This document shows positions 1 through 7,097 of a DNA stretch of 9,445 nucleotides, one piece after another (position 1 is the stretch's first letter; every line of letters starts with the position of its first letter). The position numbers were made by a program, and so were the translations under genes. The stretch lies in the NCBI GenBank assembly GCA_002480735.1, contig DLCS01000225.1:7277-16721 (forward strand), written 5' to 3'. This stretch comes from Bacillaceae bacterium UBA7792 (GTDB taxonomy: Bacteria; Bacillota; Bacilli; Bacillales; Cytobacillaceae). The notes beneath the pieces were generated by a model. The model was not told where the DNA came from. It searched no databases and saw only the letters and a list, made by a program, of their open reading frames with translations.

Positions 1-388
1 TTTAACATTCGGTTAGTTGAAGGTTTCAAAGAACCACTCCCTATCCTTTTTTCAAACCTGTGGCATATCCTACGACTGACATGTATTTGAGAGGTCTTTC
101 TCCTTATATGTAATCTTCTGCCCTAGACAACCCCTTTATCGTTTTATTCCAAAGCCCTATTTTCATGTTTAACCTTATAGACTAATTGTAAACCTATTTT
201 CAAATAATTTCTACTTTGGCGAATTAATGTAATATAACTTTTACATTTTAAAGTGGATTTGAGTATTATCACCCTCTTTCCTAGAGCTTAGTAATACTTA
301 TGGAAGAGGACGAGCCAATTATGAATAAAATTTGAATATTTTCTAAATAGGACAATAATTTCCTGTATCTGAGTTTGTTTTTCTAAGC
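1..388. other. Non-coding stretch upstream of the protease gene
   Basis: No open frame of useful length, RNA gene or convincing repeat is visible here on either strand. The DNA is AT-rich and broken by stops in all frames. A short plus-strand frame near 60-180 has a run of plausible residues, but it has no start and contains a stop, so I do not call it. The stretch may be the 3' side of a gene lying outside the window, or decayed DNA. Confidence 0.5.
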
Positions 389-394
389 TATAAT
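389..394 (+). promoter_or_regulatory. Probable -10 box of the M48-ankyrin gene
   Basis: A perfect TATAAT lies 43 bases before the TTG start. No good -35 box is seen 16-18 bases upstream, where the sequence is close to TATCTG, and there is no TG extension. If this is the promoter it would need help or be weak. The call rests on the -10 box and its place before the first gene of a transcription unit. Confidence 0.4.
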
Positions 395-418
395 AAAAAC
401 TTAGTTTGGACTAAAAAT

Positions 419-439
419 GGAAAGGAAGAAAATGATTTG
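419..439 (+). promoter_or_regulatory. Ribosome binding site that selects a TTG start
   Basis: The purine-rich GGAAAGGAAG (419-428) is 8 bases from the TTG at 437, an ideal distance. An ATG at 432-434 in another frame is only 3 bases away and opens a 28-codon frame that overlaps the gene. The first in-frame ATG of the protease would come only at about residue 80 and would remove both amino-terminal membrane helices, so TTG is the sensible start. Confidence 0.65.
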
Positions 440-1711
440 GAACCTACGATTGAAAACCAACTCGTCCATCGTAAAGAAACAATTTACTTTGCACTTGTTC
501 TTCTTTTTAGCATCTTAACGTATTTATTTTTAACTTTTTCTATTATTGGTTTATTTGTCATTGCTTTTATCATTTTCTTTTCAGTTGTATTGCATGGCCT
601 GTATGTTGGTGGGATTCGCCGAAACGGAGTACGGTTAAGTGAGGAACAGTTTCCTGAGCTTTATCAGAAGGCAATGGTGGTTGCCAAGGATATGGGGCTC
701 AGCAAAATCCCAGATATTTATGTCATGGAGTCTGAGGGAATGCTGAATGCTTTTGCGACTAGGTTTTTTATGAAGGATATGGTCGTTTTATATTCAGGTA
801 TATTTGATCTGATTGAGAAGAATGGGGAAAAGGAAGTTCTATTTGTGCTTGCCCATGAGTTTGCTCATTTAAAACGGAAGCATGTCCTTATTAGTCTATT
901 GATTTTGCCTGCGATGTGGGTGCCCTTTTTGGGAAATGCCTATTTAAGAGCTTGTGAGTATACCTGTGATCGTTATGCCACCTATTATATTCAATCCTTG
1001 GAGGCGGCTACGAACGGCTTATTAATGCTGGCGATTGGGAAGGAGCTCTATTCTAAGGTAAATCATGAGGTCTATATGAAGCAGCTACAGACGGAAGCGG
1101 GATTTTTTGTGTGGCTGAACGAAAAGCTGTCTACCCATCCGCATTTGCCAAAGCGTGTATATGAATTAAAGAAATGCTATGCTCCTGAAACAACGATTGA
1201 GCTGAAGGAGCCAAAGGGAAGAGTTTGGCTTGGATTAGGTGTGTCGGTTCTGGCGGTGTTTATCGTCGGGGCAGGGTTATTTTTCACGGTAAAGGCTGTG
1301 GAGAAACTCGACCTATTCTCTGACTTAGCCATGGAAATAGAAGGGACGACTCCCTTAATGAATGCAGCGATGGATAATGATGTCGATAAGATTCATTCTT
1401 TAATCGAAGATGGGGTCGATATTAATGAGGTGGATAGTGATGGGACAACCGCTCTTCACTGGGCAGTTAGTTATGCAAACTACGAGGCCGCCGAGGACCT
1501 GCTTGAGAAGGGGGCCGATCCTAATACAATCGATACCTATGAGACTACCCCACTAATGAGTGCAGTGTTTTCGGATGATGTAGAGATGGTCAAGCTACTG
1601 TTAGCGCATGGAGCTGACCCAACGGTTAAGGATTCAACTGGTTACACTGCTTATGATTATGCGGTTGATTATGAGAATGAAGAGATTATGAAGCTATTTG
1701 AGATGGAATAA
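437..1711 (+). CDS. Membrane M48-family zinc metalloprotease with C-terminal ankyrin repeats
   Basis: A 424-residue membrane protein that joins a peptidase domain to ankyrin repeats. Hydrophobic helices lie at about 17-35 and 36-53. The zinc site HEFAH is at 140-144, and a likely third ligand Glu174 sits in ACEYTCD (172-178), the usual M48/HtpX arrangement. Another hydrophobic stretch (about 151-168) lies between these motifs, and a further helix at about 264-286. Residues 303-424 carry three ankyrin repeats, beginning TTPLMNAA, TTALHWAV and TTPLMSAV and each ending near DxN or DPT, plus a partial fourth. M48 enzymes cleave membrane or misfolded proteins, and ankyrin repeats bind proteins. 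A role in membrane protein quality control with a bound partner is inference; the substrate is unknown. The gene is a single unit with its own terminator. Start TTG is set by the ribosome binding site at 419-428. The peptidase call is firm and the physiological role is open. Confidence 0.9.
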   Translation: MEPTIENQLVHRKETIYFALVLLFSILTYLFLTFSIIGLFVIAFIIFFSVVLHGLYVGGIRRNGVRLSEEQFPELYQKAMVVAKDMGLSKIPDIYVMESEGMLNAFATRFFMKDMVVLYSGIFDLIEKNGEKEVLFVLAHEFAHLKRKHVLISLLILPAMWVPFLGNAYLRACEYTCDRYATYYIQSLEAATNGLLMLAIGKELYSKVNHEVYMKQLQTEAGFFVWLNEKLSTHPHLPKRVYELKKCYAPETTIELKEPKGRVWLGLGVSVLAVFIVGAGLFFTVKAVEKLDLFSDLAMEIEGTTPLMNAAMDNDVDKIHSLIEDGVDINEVDSDGTTALHWAVSYANYEAAEDLLEKGADPNTIDTYETTPLMSAVFSDDVEMVKLLLAHGADPTVKDSTGYTAYDYAVDYENEEIMKLFEME

Positions 1712-1719
1712 TGATCTTG

Positions 1720-1744
1720 AGCTATCCTTTTGGGTAGCTTTTTT
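1720..1744 (+). terminator. Intrinsic terminator of the M48-ankyrin gene
   Basis: The 8-base stem AGCTATCC (1720-1727) pairs with GGGTAGCT (1732-1739), with one G-T pair and a TTTT loop. It is followed by a T run that continues to 1744. It starts 8 bases after the stop codon. It also shields the gene from the decayed transposase that begins just beyond. Confidence 0.85.
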
Positions 1745-1749
1745 CATTT

Positions 1750-2955
1750 TACTCAACTTTAGCAGACTGAAATCAGCTAATAAGCCTTGATATAACTTGG
1801 AAGTCTGAAGATCCACTGTTCGAGTTGACTTTGAATTAACTTTTTGATTTTCTTTTTTGTTTGGTTTAGTGTGTCTTGAAGAAACTCGATTAACTGCTGT
1901 AATGCGACAGCCCAATCAAGTTCATTCACTTCATCACATAATTCATAAAACAGGCCACCTAGTGTTCGTTGATCGGTGTTACAACGATTTTGCCATGACA
2001 GAACGGTAAATCAAGCAAACACAATTGTTGTGTGAGAAACAAGCGCATCATAGAACTGTTTTGGAACTCTTTTTCAAGTTTCAAAAGAGATTTGGCGTCT
2101 TAAAGAACACCTCGATATCCCAGCGCATTCCATAAATTTGAACGATTTCTTGTTCTGAAAGAGTGCAATCAGTACTGAGGATAGCCAGCTACTCACTTTT
2201 CTTGTTTCTATTTTGCATGAATGCAACTTTAATCGAGGTTCCGTTAGCCATAACTGTATGGATAGAACAAAGAATTCCCTTGTTTGATTGAACTGGTTGA
2301 GCTAAACGATACAACTGTTTTAAGGAAACTAACCGACCAATTGATGTTATAGCCTTGTTGGTTTCTCTAACCATCCCAATTACATCTAATCCTTGATCAA
2401 CGATAGCTTTAACAGGTGGCATCGTAAATCAAGAATCCATTAATACATAACTAGCATCAATTTCACTAGCTAAAGCACGCTCAATCATGTCAGGAATTCG
2501 GGCAGGTGCAGATAATAATGCATCTTTCCGACGTTGATAGCCACAGGTACGTTTGTCAACTTGTTCGGAAATCCTATTGATTTGGCTTTCTTTGAACTGA
2601 GTAGGGGAAAATCATAGGCATAAATGTATAGCCATCGGACCAGCCTAAAGTCAGCATGCGAAAGCCCTTGAAAAAGCACATTTTAAGTGAAGCGTGCTCA
2701 AAGCAGCGAGCAAGTAGTTCAACAGCTTTACTACGATTATGAATTATAAGCTGAATCATCAATAATCAGCACTTTCGACCGTTTCTTGTCAGTAAGACGC
2801 TCGACTTTACCGATGGTACAGGCACTCAAAAGTAATAGAAAACGACGCCATTAGAATGTTGAATGTTTTAAAAAACGATTGACAGCATCCTTCGCTGAGG
2901 TTCATCTACTTTCTTTGAATTAAGAAGTATAAACCAGTTTTTATGCTGGAAAATT
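1750..2955 (-). pseudogene. Decayed IS4-type transposase (lineage 1)
   Basis: Read on the minus strand across several frames, this is one transposase with many lesions. Pieces in order are a DNA-proximal start at about 2950, the first catalytic region ending IIDDS (just above 2750), GFRMLTLGWSDGY (near 2640-2680), VLMDS followed by a stop where Trp is expected (about 2432-2446), RLVSLKQLYRLAQPVQSN (2275-2345), the IS4 signature YGMRWDIEVFFK (about 2105-2140) and a Lys-rich tail near 1800-1880. YGMRWDIE fits the Y-x2-R-x3-E part of the Y-R-E-K motif, but a frameshift right after FFK separates the final Lys. At least five frameshifts or stops exclude function. The first dozen or so residues seem to be missing at the joint with the neighbouring IS. 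The lineage differs clearly from the other transposases in the window. Confidence 0.8.
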
Positions 2956-3941
2956 AGGCAAAAGACAATGAGTGTAATGAACACTTGATTCTGAATCGTC
3001 CATTCGCTTTGACCGTAAAACTTTTTTATTCTGAGGTGCTGTTTGATCCATTTGAAAAATAATTCAATCGCCCAGCGTGATTTGTACAACTCTGAAATTT
3101 CATCAGCTTCCAAATCGAAACGGTTGGTGATTAAATGGAGTTCATTTCCTTTTGAATCCAGAACTTTTATCAGTCGAAAATAATTTTCAGCACGATTTTG
3201 TGTCGTTCCAATCAGCACCATTTGGTCCGATAAAACAGAAGAATTTTCCGGTAGTTTAAAGTTGTAAACTTCCCGTATAACAGCGTTCTTACGAAGCCTT
3301 GAAAGAAAAAAGTAACAATAATCGGTCATGCGGTCAAAACGTTCGTAATCTAAGTAACCATGGTCGAACACATACATGAATTCTTTGTCATCTACCATGA
3401 TTTCAAGCTGGCCACGGTCATGTTCTTTTGCCGTTGGTATAACGGCTTTTTCTGGGTAAGAAGTACCTTTTTCCATAAGTACAAGCCGCGGATGCAGTTT
3501 TACTCCAGCCTTTGTTTTGCGGAATTTTGCCCATTTATGACTCGTCAAATTGAGTGGCAAGGTACTTGAATCGATCATTTTTAATGGCATCACAAGTTTC
3601 GTGTAATGTGTTTTGACATGAATCTGGGACACCAAATCAAGAAAAAGCCTTTGGAATAGATCAGGATTCATCCCATTTAAACGGCGTGACAGCTGAGAAA
3701 TACTAATAGAATCAAGGTCAATTCCCTTTTGAAGCTGATCATTGAAAAGACAATCTCCCAGCTCATAAAGGCATTCTACTTCTTGTAGCTGCACAAAAAG
3801 AAGTAATTTTAGGAACGACTCCGTCGTTAATTTCTTTGTATAGTAATCAAATTTCATCGTTTTCACCTGTTCCTCAAATAATTGAAGATTTATTGGTGAA
3901 AACCATTGTCCAAATGAAGTTTTTCGTGTAATCTTGTCCAT
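2868..3941 (-). pseudogene. 3'-truncated IS4-family transposase with a foreign tail (copy 1)
   Basis: A 357-residue frame whose first 329 residues match the intact transposase at 7453-8568 throughout, roughly four residues in five. It starts with ATG in MDKITRKTSFGQW. The catalytic residues are present: Asp124 in MIDSSTL, Asp193 in VFDHGYLDY and the motif Y286-x2-R289-x3-E293-x6-K300. After FCL (residue 329) the last 42 residues of the family are gone. In their place are 28 residues read from the neighbouring decayed transposase in a frame that overlaps its remains (2868-2955). All DDE residues survive, but the lost carboxy terminus and missing left IS end mean it is probably dead as an element. 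A truncated product that could still bind its ends or interfere with copy 2 is possible but unproven. Confidence 0.8.
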
Positions 3942-3991
3942 GAGCTAGTCCTATTATATTGGATTTGGACGGATTACCACCTGACCTATCC

Positions 3992-3997
3992 ATTATA
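3992..3997 (-). promoter_or_regulatory. -10 box of the copy 1 transposase
   Basis: Minus-strand TATAAT is 50 bases upstream of the transposase ATG and is conserved in the same place in copy 2 (8619-8624), within a leader that both copies share. No good -35 box is seen. Conservation between two diverged copies supports it. Confidence 0.5.
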
Positions 3998-4063
3998 AAG
4001 GACTTTTTCTTTGCAGAAAATAAAAATAGTGAAGATTATGAGTCTTTTCAACATTAGAAATCA

Positions 4064-4078
4064 ATTAATGCAACACTA
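4064..4078 (-). repeat. Right terminal inverted repeat of IS copy 1
   Basis: The 15 bases read TAGTGTTGCATTAAT on the minus strand and differ from the right end of copy 2 (TAATGTTGCATTAAT) at one position. No partner end for copy 1 exists in the window. The exact outer base is inferred from where the two copies stop matching. Confidence 0.6.
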
Positions 4079-4134
4079 ATGATCCTTAATGTAAAAATAA
4101 TTTGTGTGATATATTATTCTGACTATTCACTATA

Positions 4135-4143
4135 TGCTATAAT
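4135..4143 (+). promoter_or_regulatory. Extended -10 promoter of the lipoprotein gene
   Basis: TGCTATAAT is a perfect extended -10 element 29 bases before the ATG. The -35 region 17 bases upstream (TATTCT) is poor, which is tolerable with a TG extension. It lies outside the IS, whose end is at about 4078, so the gene probably kept its own promoter. Confidence 0.6.
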
Positions 4144-4172
4144 TAGGAAAAATAAAATTAGGTGATGCCATA

Positions 4173-5138
4173 ATGAAAAGATTCATGCTACTAGTAGTTC
4201 TATTGCTTGCGGGATGTACAAATGTCGCCGAGCAAACGGATACTTCAAAAAATCCCAATCCGGTAAATGATAATTCTATTACCTCAGAAGTAAATAATCC
4301 AGAATTTGAGTTCATCCCTTTTTACAAGCAGTATTTCGAATATATTTCTAAAGAGCCTTCCTCGCAAAAGGAGAGAGATGAATATTTTTTAGATTTAGTT
4401 GTTAAACCACTTAGTAACGAAATCTACGGAGATAGTTTATCTATCTATCCTGATGAACTATTTTTTTCCCCACCGTATGATATAGAAAAATTAGAAGGAT
4501 ATCTATCGGAATTGGAAAACCAACATACTCAAATTACCGGCTATTTAAAAGGGGCTTTAGAAAGGGCAAATGAGCATCTTCCTGGTGGAAACTATCGAGT
4601 TTTTCTATTGCCGTTTAACCCTGATATCAGTTCCTCTTATATGAATGGGGTTCAGGGTTTTACACTTGAGACAGGTGACATCGTGCTGCAAATTGACCCG
4701 AATATTTATTCTAAAACAAGTTTAAGTTGGTTGGTTACCCACGAATACCATCATGCTGTCTATATGAATATTTCCGATTACAAAACCCGTGATTATCATC
4801 TATTAGACCACGTTATTATGGAGGGAAAGGCAGATATTTTTACTAAAATTTTATATCCTGACTATTCTGTGCCGTGGATTGAGCCGTTAAAACCCAATAA
4901 GAGTGAGCTTGTTTTACAGTTTATTACAGAAAATAGAGGTTCCTATGATTTTGGGAATGTGTATAAACTTCGTTTAGGCAGCTTTGAAGATGGCCTACCT
5001 ACATGGTCCAATTACAAAATTTCCTATCAAATAATGGAAAAATTTTTAACGAATAACCCTGACCTTTCTATCATTGAGTGGACAATGATGACTGCGGATG
5101 AAATTTTTGACCAAACTGAATTAGTGAGTAAAGATTAG
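4173..5138 (+). CDS. Putative zinc metalloprotease lipoprotein, DUF2268 (YjaZ-like)
   Basis: A 321-residue protein with a lipoprotein signal: positive MKR, hydrophobic core and lipobox LLAGC with Cys15. It should be anchored on the outer face of the membrane. A low-complexity Asn/Ser/Thr linker follows (about 20-42). The candidate zinc site HEYHH is at 190-194 and Glu217 in VIMEGKAD is a plausible third ligand. Residues 280-292 (NYKISYQIMEKFL) match the Tyr-rich helix usual near the end of DUF2268 proteins. These proteins are annotated as predicted Zn-dependent proteases; substrate and true activity are not established. ATG at 4173 has AGGTGA 7 bases upstream. The gene stands alone, between an IS end and a terminator, with mobile DNA on both sides. 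Protease family assignment is likely rather than certain. Confidence 0.8.
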   Translation: MKRFMLLVVLLLAGCTNVAEQTDTSKNPNPVNDNSITSEVNNPEFEFIPFYKQYFEYISKEPSSQKERDEYFLDLVVKPLSNEIYGDSLSIYPDELFFSPPYDIEKLEGYLSELENQHTQITGYLKGALERANEHLPGGNYRVFLLPFNPDISSSYMNGVQGFTLETGDIVLQIDPNIYSKTSLSWLVTHEYHHAVYMNISDYKTRDYHLLDHVIMEGKADIFTKILYPDYSVPWIEPLKPNKSELVLQFITENRGSYDFGNVYKLRLGSFEDGLPTWSNYKISYQIMEKFLTNNPDLSIIEWTMMTADEIFDQTELVSKD

Positions 5139-5198
5139 AATGAGAAAAAGGGTGACTCACTGTGATGTATGGCTAATTTTACGTAATGGGGGAAAACT

Positions 5199-5240
5199 AG
5201 GCAATCCTTTGACAGACAGGGATCGCTCTTTTTCTTTTTT
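5199..5240 (+). terminator. Probable intrinsic terminator after the lipoprotein gene
   Basis: GCAATCC (5201-5207) pairs with GGATCGC (5219-5225) with one mismatch. A T-rich run (5228-5240, with one C) follows. It lies 62 bases after the stop codon and before the group II intron. Confidence 0.6.
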
Positions 5241-5319
5241 GAGGTATAGGGTGGAGGAAAATAATATAAATAAACTTCCCCCGAATAAAGATGAAGGTTA
5301 TTGATCGGTGGTGTTAGCT

Positions 5320-5600
5320 GTGCGAAATGTTCCTAGTTTAATGTAGTATGGTTACAACACTCTGGTAAAGGCTAGGAAGTTCCTGTCGGAACTGAAGGGT
5401 TATATCGAAGAATCAAATGAAGGTAAGCCTTGAAGGGTTCTCTCTTAGTCGACTAGCACTGGATTTAGTAAGATGATAATGTTATAAGTTCGACAAAAAG
5501 GCGTGAGAAATTACTGTAGCAGTTCTGCAACCGAAAGCCTGCTTGGGTTGATTGAATAAGATGAGGATGACGGATCGTTTAACAATAAATGACTTTAAGG
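5320..5600 (+). ncRNA. 5' part of a group II intron ribozyme (intron A)
   Basis: The intron appears to begin at GTGCG (5320-5324), the usual group II 5' end. Domain I type pairings are visible: TTCCTAG (5330-5336) with CTAGGAA (5372-5378), then a perfect hairpin AGTTCC/GGAACT (5378-5383 and 5388-5393) with a TGTC loop. The following purine-rich, structured stretch, without an open frame, leads into reverse transcriptase coding remains, as expected for an intron with its protein in domain IV. No matching domain V/VI is found downstream, so it cannot splice as it stands. Exact boundaries need a covariance model. Confidence 0.65.
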
Positions 5601-5620
5601 AATAGAGCAAGAGTAACTCA

Positions 5621-5650
5621 TTAGCTTAATCCAATCTAAACTCACAAACT
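5621..5650 (+). repeat. 30-bp direct repeat, intron A copy
   Basis: Thirty identical bases (starting TTAGCTTAATCC) recur at 8740-8769 at the start of the intron B reverse transcriptase. Together with a second identical 28-base block (6002-6029 and 8929-8956), this shows that A and B are copies of one intron. Both run in the same direction, about 3.1 kb apart. Confidence 0.85.
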
Positions 5651-6047
5651 ATCATCCAAAGACGGTTAGGTGAGTATTTATTCCCTAAACCAAACGATGA
5701 CAAACGTCCATTAGGTATCCCTTTCAAGATTTATAGAATTATTCAGCAATGTTTCAAACAAGTTTTAGAACCGATTGTTGAAGCCAAATTCTATAAACAT
5801 AGCTAAGGTTTTAGACCCTTACAGTCTGCCCATCACGCAATTGCTAGAGCAAAACACAATAAACAGTGGAAATCTTTACTTTGTAGTAGATATAGATATT
5901 AAAGGTTTCTTTGATAATGTTAATCACATACTACTCCTAAAGCAATTATGGAATATGGGCATACGGGATAAAAAGTAATGCGAAATAATTAGCAAGATGT
6001 TAAAAGCTGAAATTGAAGGAGAAGGTAGACCCTCGAAAGGGCACACC
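5621..6047 (+). pseudogene. Group II intron reverse transcriptase, N-terminal fragment (intron A)
   Basis: Plus-strand frames pieced together give the start of an LtrA-type intron protein: LIQSKLTNYHPKTV, then PKPNDDKRPLGIPFKIYR (about 5688-5740), VLEPIVEAKF, GFRPLQSAHHAIARA, VDIDIKGFFDNVNH (5885-5930) and ISKMLKAEIEGEGRPSKG. This covers the first fingers and palm blocks. Lesions are several: a stop replacing the Tyr of HSYGFRP near 5805, a frameshift before VDIDIK, and another after GIRDKK near 5975. The fragment ends at the threshold of the PQGG block, so the YADD active site, maturase and DNA-binding domains are absent. It is not functional. The same lineage occurs again at 8737-9442. Confidence 0.85.
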
Positions 6048-6418
6048 TTGCGGGGCGCTTTTAGTCGGAACACCTTCAACTTTAATCTTTGCTTTAATAG
6101 CTTTGAAATGATACAAAGTAAAAGTTTATCTTTAATTCCTATTGACTATATTTGTTTGAGTGGCTTAGTATAATTGACAGTATCAAAAAAACCTATATGT
6201 CAATGATAAAGCCCCACCATATTAATAAGCGATTCAAATCTTGTCTTGGCGTGGTAGGTACTTCTATTTGGTTTAAATCTATAACTATGTCTACGAAATT
6301 TTACCTCACAAATAGGTTCTAAAAAATTGTAGGATCCATTGTTGAATAATCCTATTGGTATAAGTTTTCCATTAGATTTGGAATAAAAATAAAAACGTTT
6401 TGAAAGGATATTTGCCAA
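6048..6418 (-). pseudogene. Opposed group II intron reverse transcriptase fragment (intron C)
   Basis: The minus strand encodes another intron protein start: SKSNGKLIPIGL, LEPICEVKF, HSYRFKPNRSTYHA, RFESLINMVGLYH, then past a stop GFFDTVNYTK and, after a frameshift, AKIKVEGVPT and APQG. These are the same early reverse transcriptase blocks as intron A, but the wording (PNRSTYHA against PLQSAHHA) shows a different lineage. About 13 residues between IGL and LEPI are missing, and a stop replaces part of VDIDI. It lacks YADD and everything after. Reading runs toward lower coordinates and stops at the PQGG motif, directly abutting the intron A fragment that comes from the other side. Confidence 0.75.
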
Positions 6419-6549
6419 GGTATTTTAGGATTCAAATATGGTGTTTGTTCCTATTTATGCTCAACGGTATAAAACAAACCTCTGTTTTTCATAAGATGTA
6501 TGTAATTATACTGCGGAAGTCAAAACAAAAAAATGCGATAATTTAAAGT

Positions 6550-6903
6550 CAACAAACAAAAGCGTATTAAGCTATGTCATGAAAAACTTCATTCCAAACC
6601 GTACGATTGAATATAATGGTAACTGCATCAGAGTTCAAAGCTCAATATGGCAAAAGTGCAGTCACGGGAGCAGAACTAGGGAAAAGCGATTGGCACTGTC
6701 ATCACAAGATTCCTTATTGCATTTCGAAGGATAAATATTTAAATCATCGTTCCATGAAGCTGTTCATATACTTATTCATCTTAAAGATGACAATAAAATT
6801 AATTTTTCGCTTGATGTTTTAAAACTAAGCATCAAGCAGAAGGGAAAAGTCAATAAACTCCGGTATTAAAGAAGGAAATCGCCCGTTTATTGTTGAACTA
6901 TAG
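6550..6903 (+). pseudogene. Stranded HNH C-terminus of a group II intron protein
   Basis: The first frame gives SEFKAQYGKSAVTG, then SDWHCHHKIPY with the clustered His of an HNH nuclease, and KYLN. After a frameshift near 6750 the reading continues EAVHILIHLKDDNKINFSLDVLKL, and after another near 6866 as EGNRPFIVEL with a stop at 6901-6903. This is the En (HNH) carboxy-terminal domain of an LtrA-like intron protein, which nicks the second DNA strand during retrohoming. The reverse transcriptase active site and maturase parts that should precede it are missing. It could belong to intron A, C or a third element; the wording alone does not decide. It is dead. Confidence 0.75.
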
Positions 6904-6949
6904 GTATAGTACTGTTAAAAAAACAATCGAAAATATTACATAAACTCTT

Positions 6950-7015
6950 CCGTATGATAGTTAAAAATCACTTTAAAAAAGGGTGGGGTGATTAATGGGG
7001 ATGTAGGTAATACGG
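6950..7015 (+). other. Possible structured RNA before the small membrane gene
   Basis: CCGTAT (6950-6955) can pair with ATACGG (7010-7015). Inside, AATCAC (6966-6971) pairs perfectly with GTGATT (6988-6993), whose loop holds a G-rich run. The nested pairs suggest a leader RNA or the decayed 3' end of a group II intron, since domain V usually carries a CCGTAT/ATACGG-like stem. The spacing is too long for an intact domain V of about 34 bases. No known riboswitch is recognised. Confidence 0.3.
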
Positions 7016-7097
7016 TCTTAAAATAATATAGAGACAAAGACGAAAGAAAATGAGATTGAACGAATAAATTTTAATAAAAATATGAGGAGGAAAACCT

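Larger units (their letters stand above)
2955..4078 (-). mobile_element. Truncated IS4-family insertion sequence, copy 1
   Basis: This is the promoter-side four fifths of an IS related to the complete one at 7307-8705, in the same orientation. Its outer end at 4064-4078 reads, on the minus strand, TAGTGTTGCATTAAT, nearly the same as the matching end of copy 2. The other end is missing: homology to copy 2 stops at about 2953-2957, where a different IS remnant begins. The family resembles IS4Bsu1-type elements of Bacillus, judged from memory of the protein. Confidence 0.75.

Noticed and set aside
1694..1915. 73-residue minus-strand frame after the M48 gene
   Set aside because: It reads the tail of the decayed transposase in a shifted frame and runs into the terminator of the M48 gene; not an independent gene.
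3360..3569. 69-residue plus-strand frame inside copy 1
   Set aside because: It lies wholly antisense to the transposase and has no ribosome binding site or recognisable domain.
4130..4315. Minus-strand frame over the lipoprotein start
   Set aside because: Antisense shadow of a well-supported gene and its promoter.
6607..6822. Free-standing HNH homing endonuclease gene
   Set aside because: The reading continues past frameshifts into the typical end of group II intron proteins, so it is a fragment rather than a separate gene.
5320..6903. Retron or defence-type reverse transcriptase
   Set aside because: The blocks (GFRP, VDIDIKGFFDNVNH, PQGG context), an adjoining group II-like ribozyme 5' end and an HNH tail fit group II introns.
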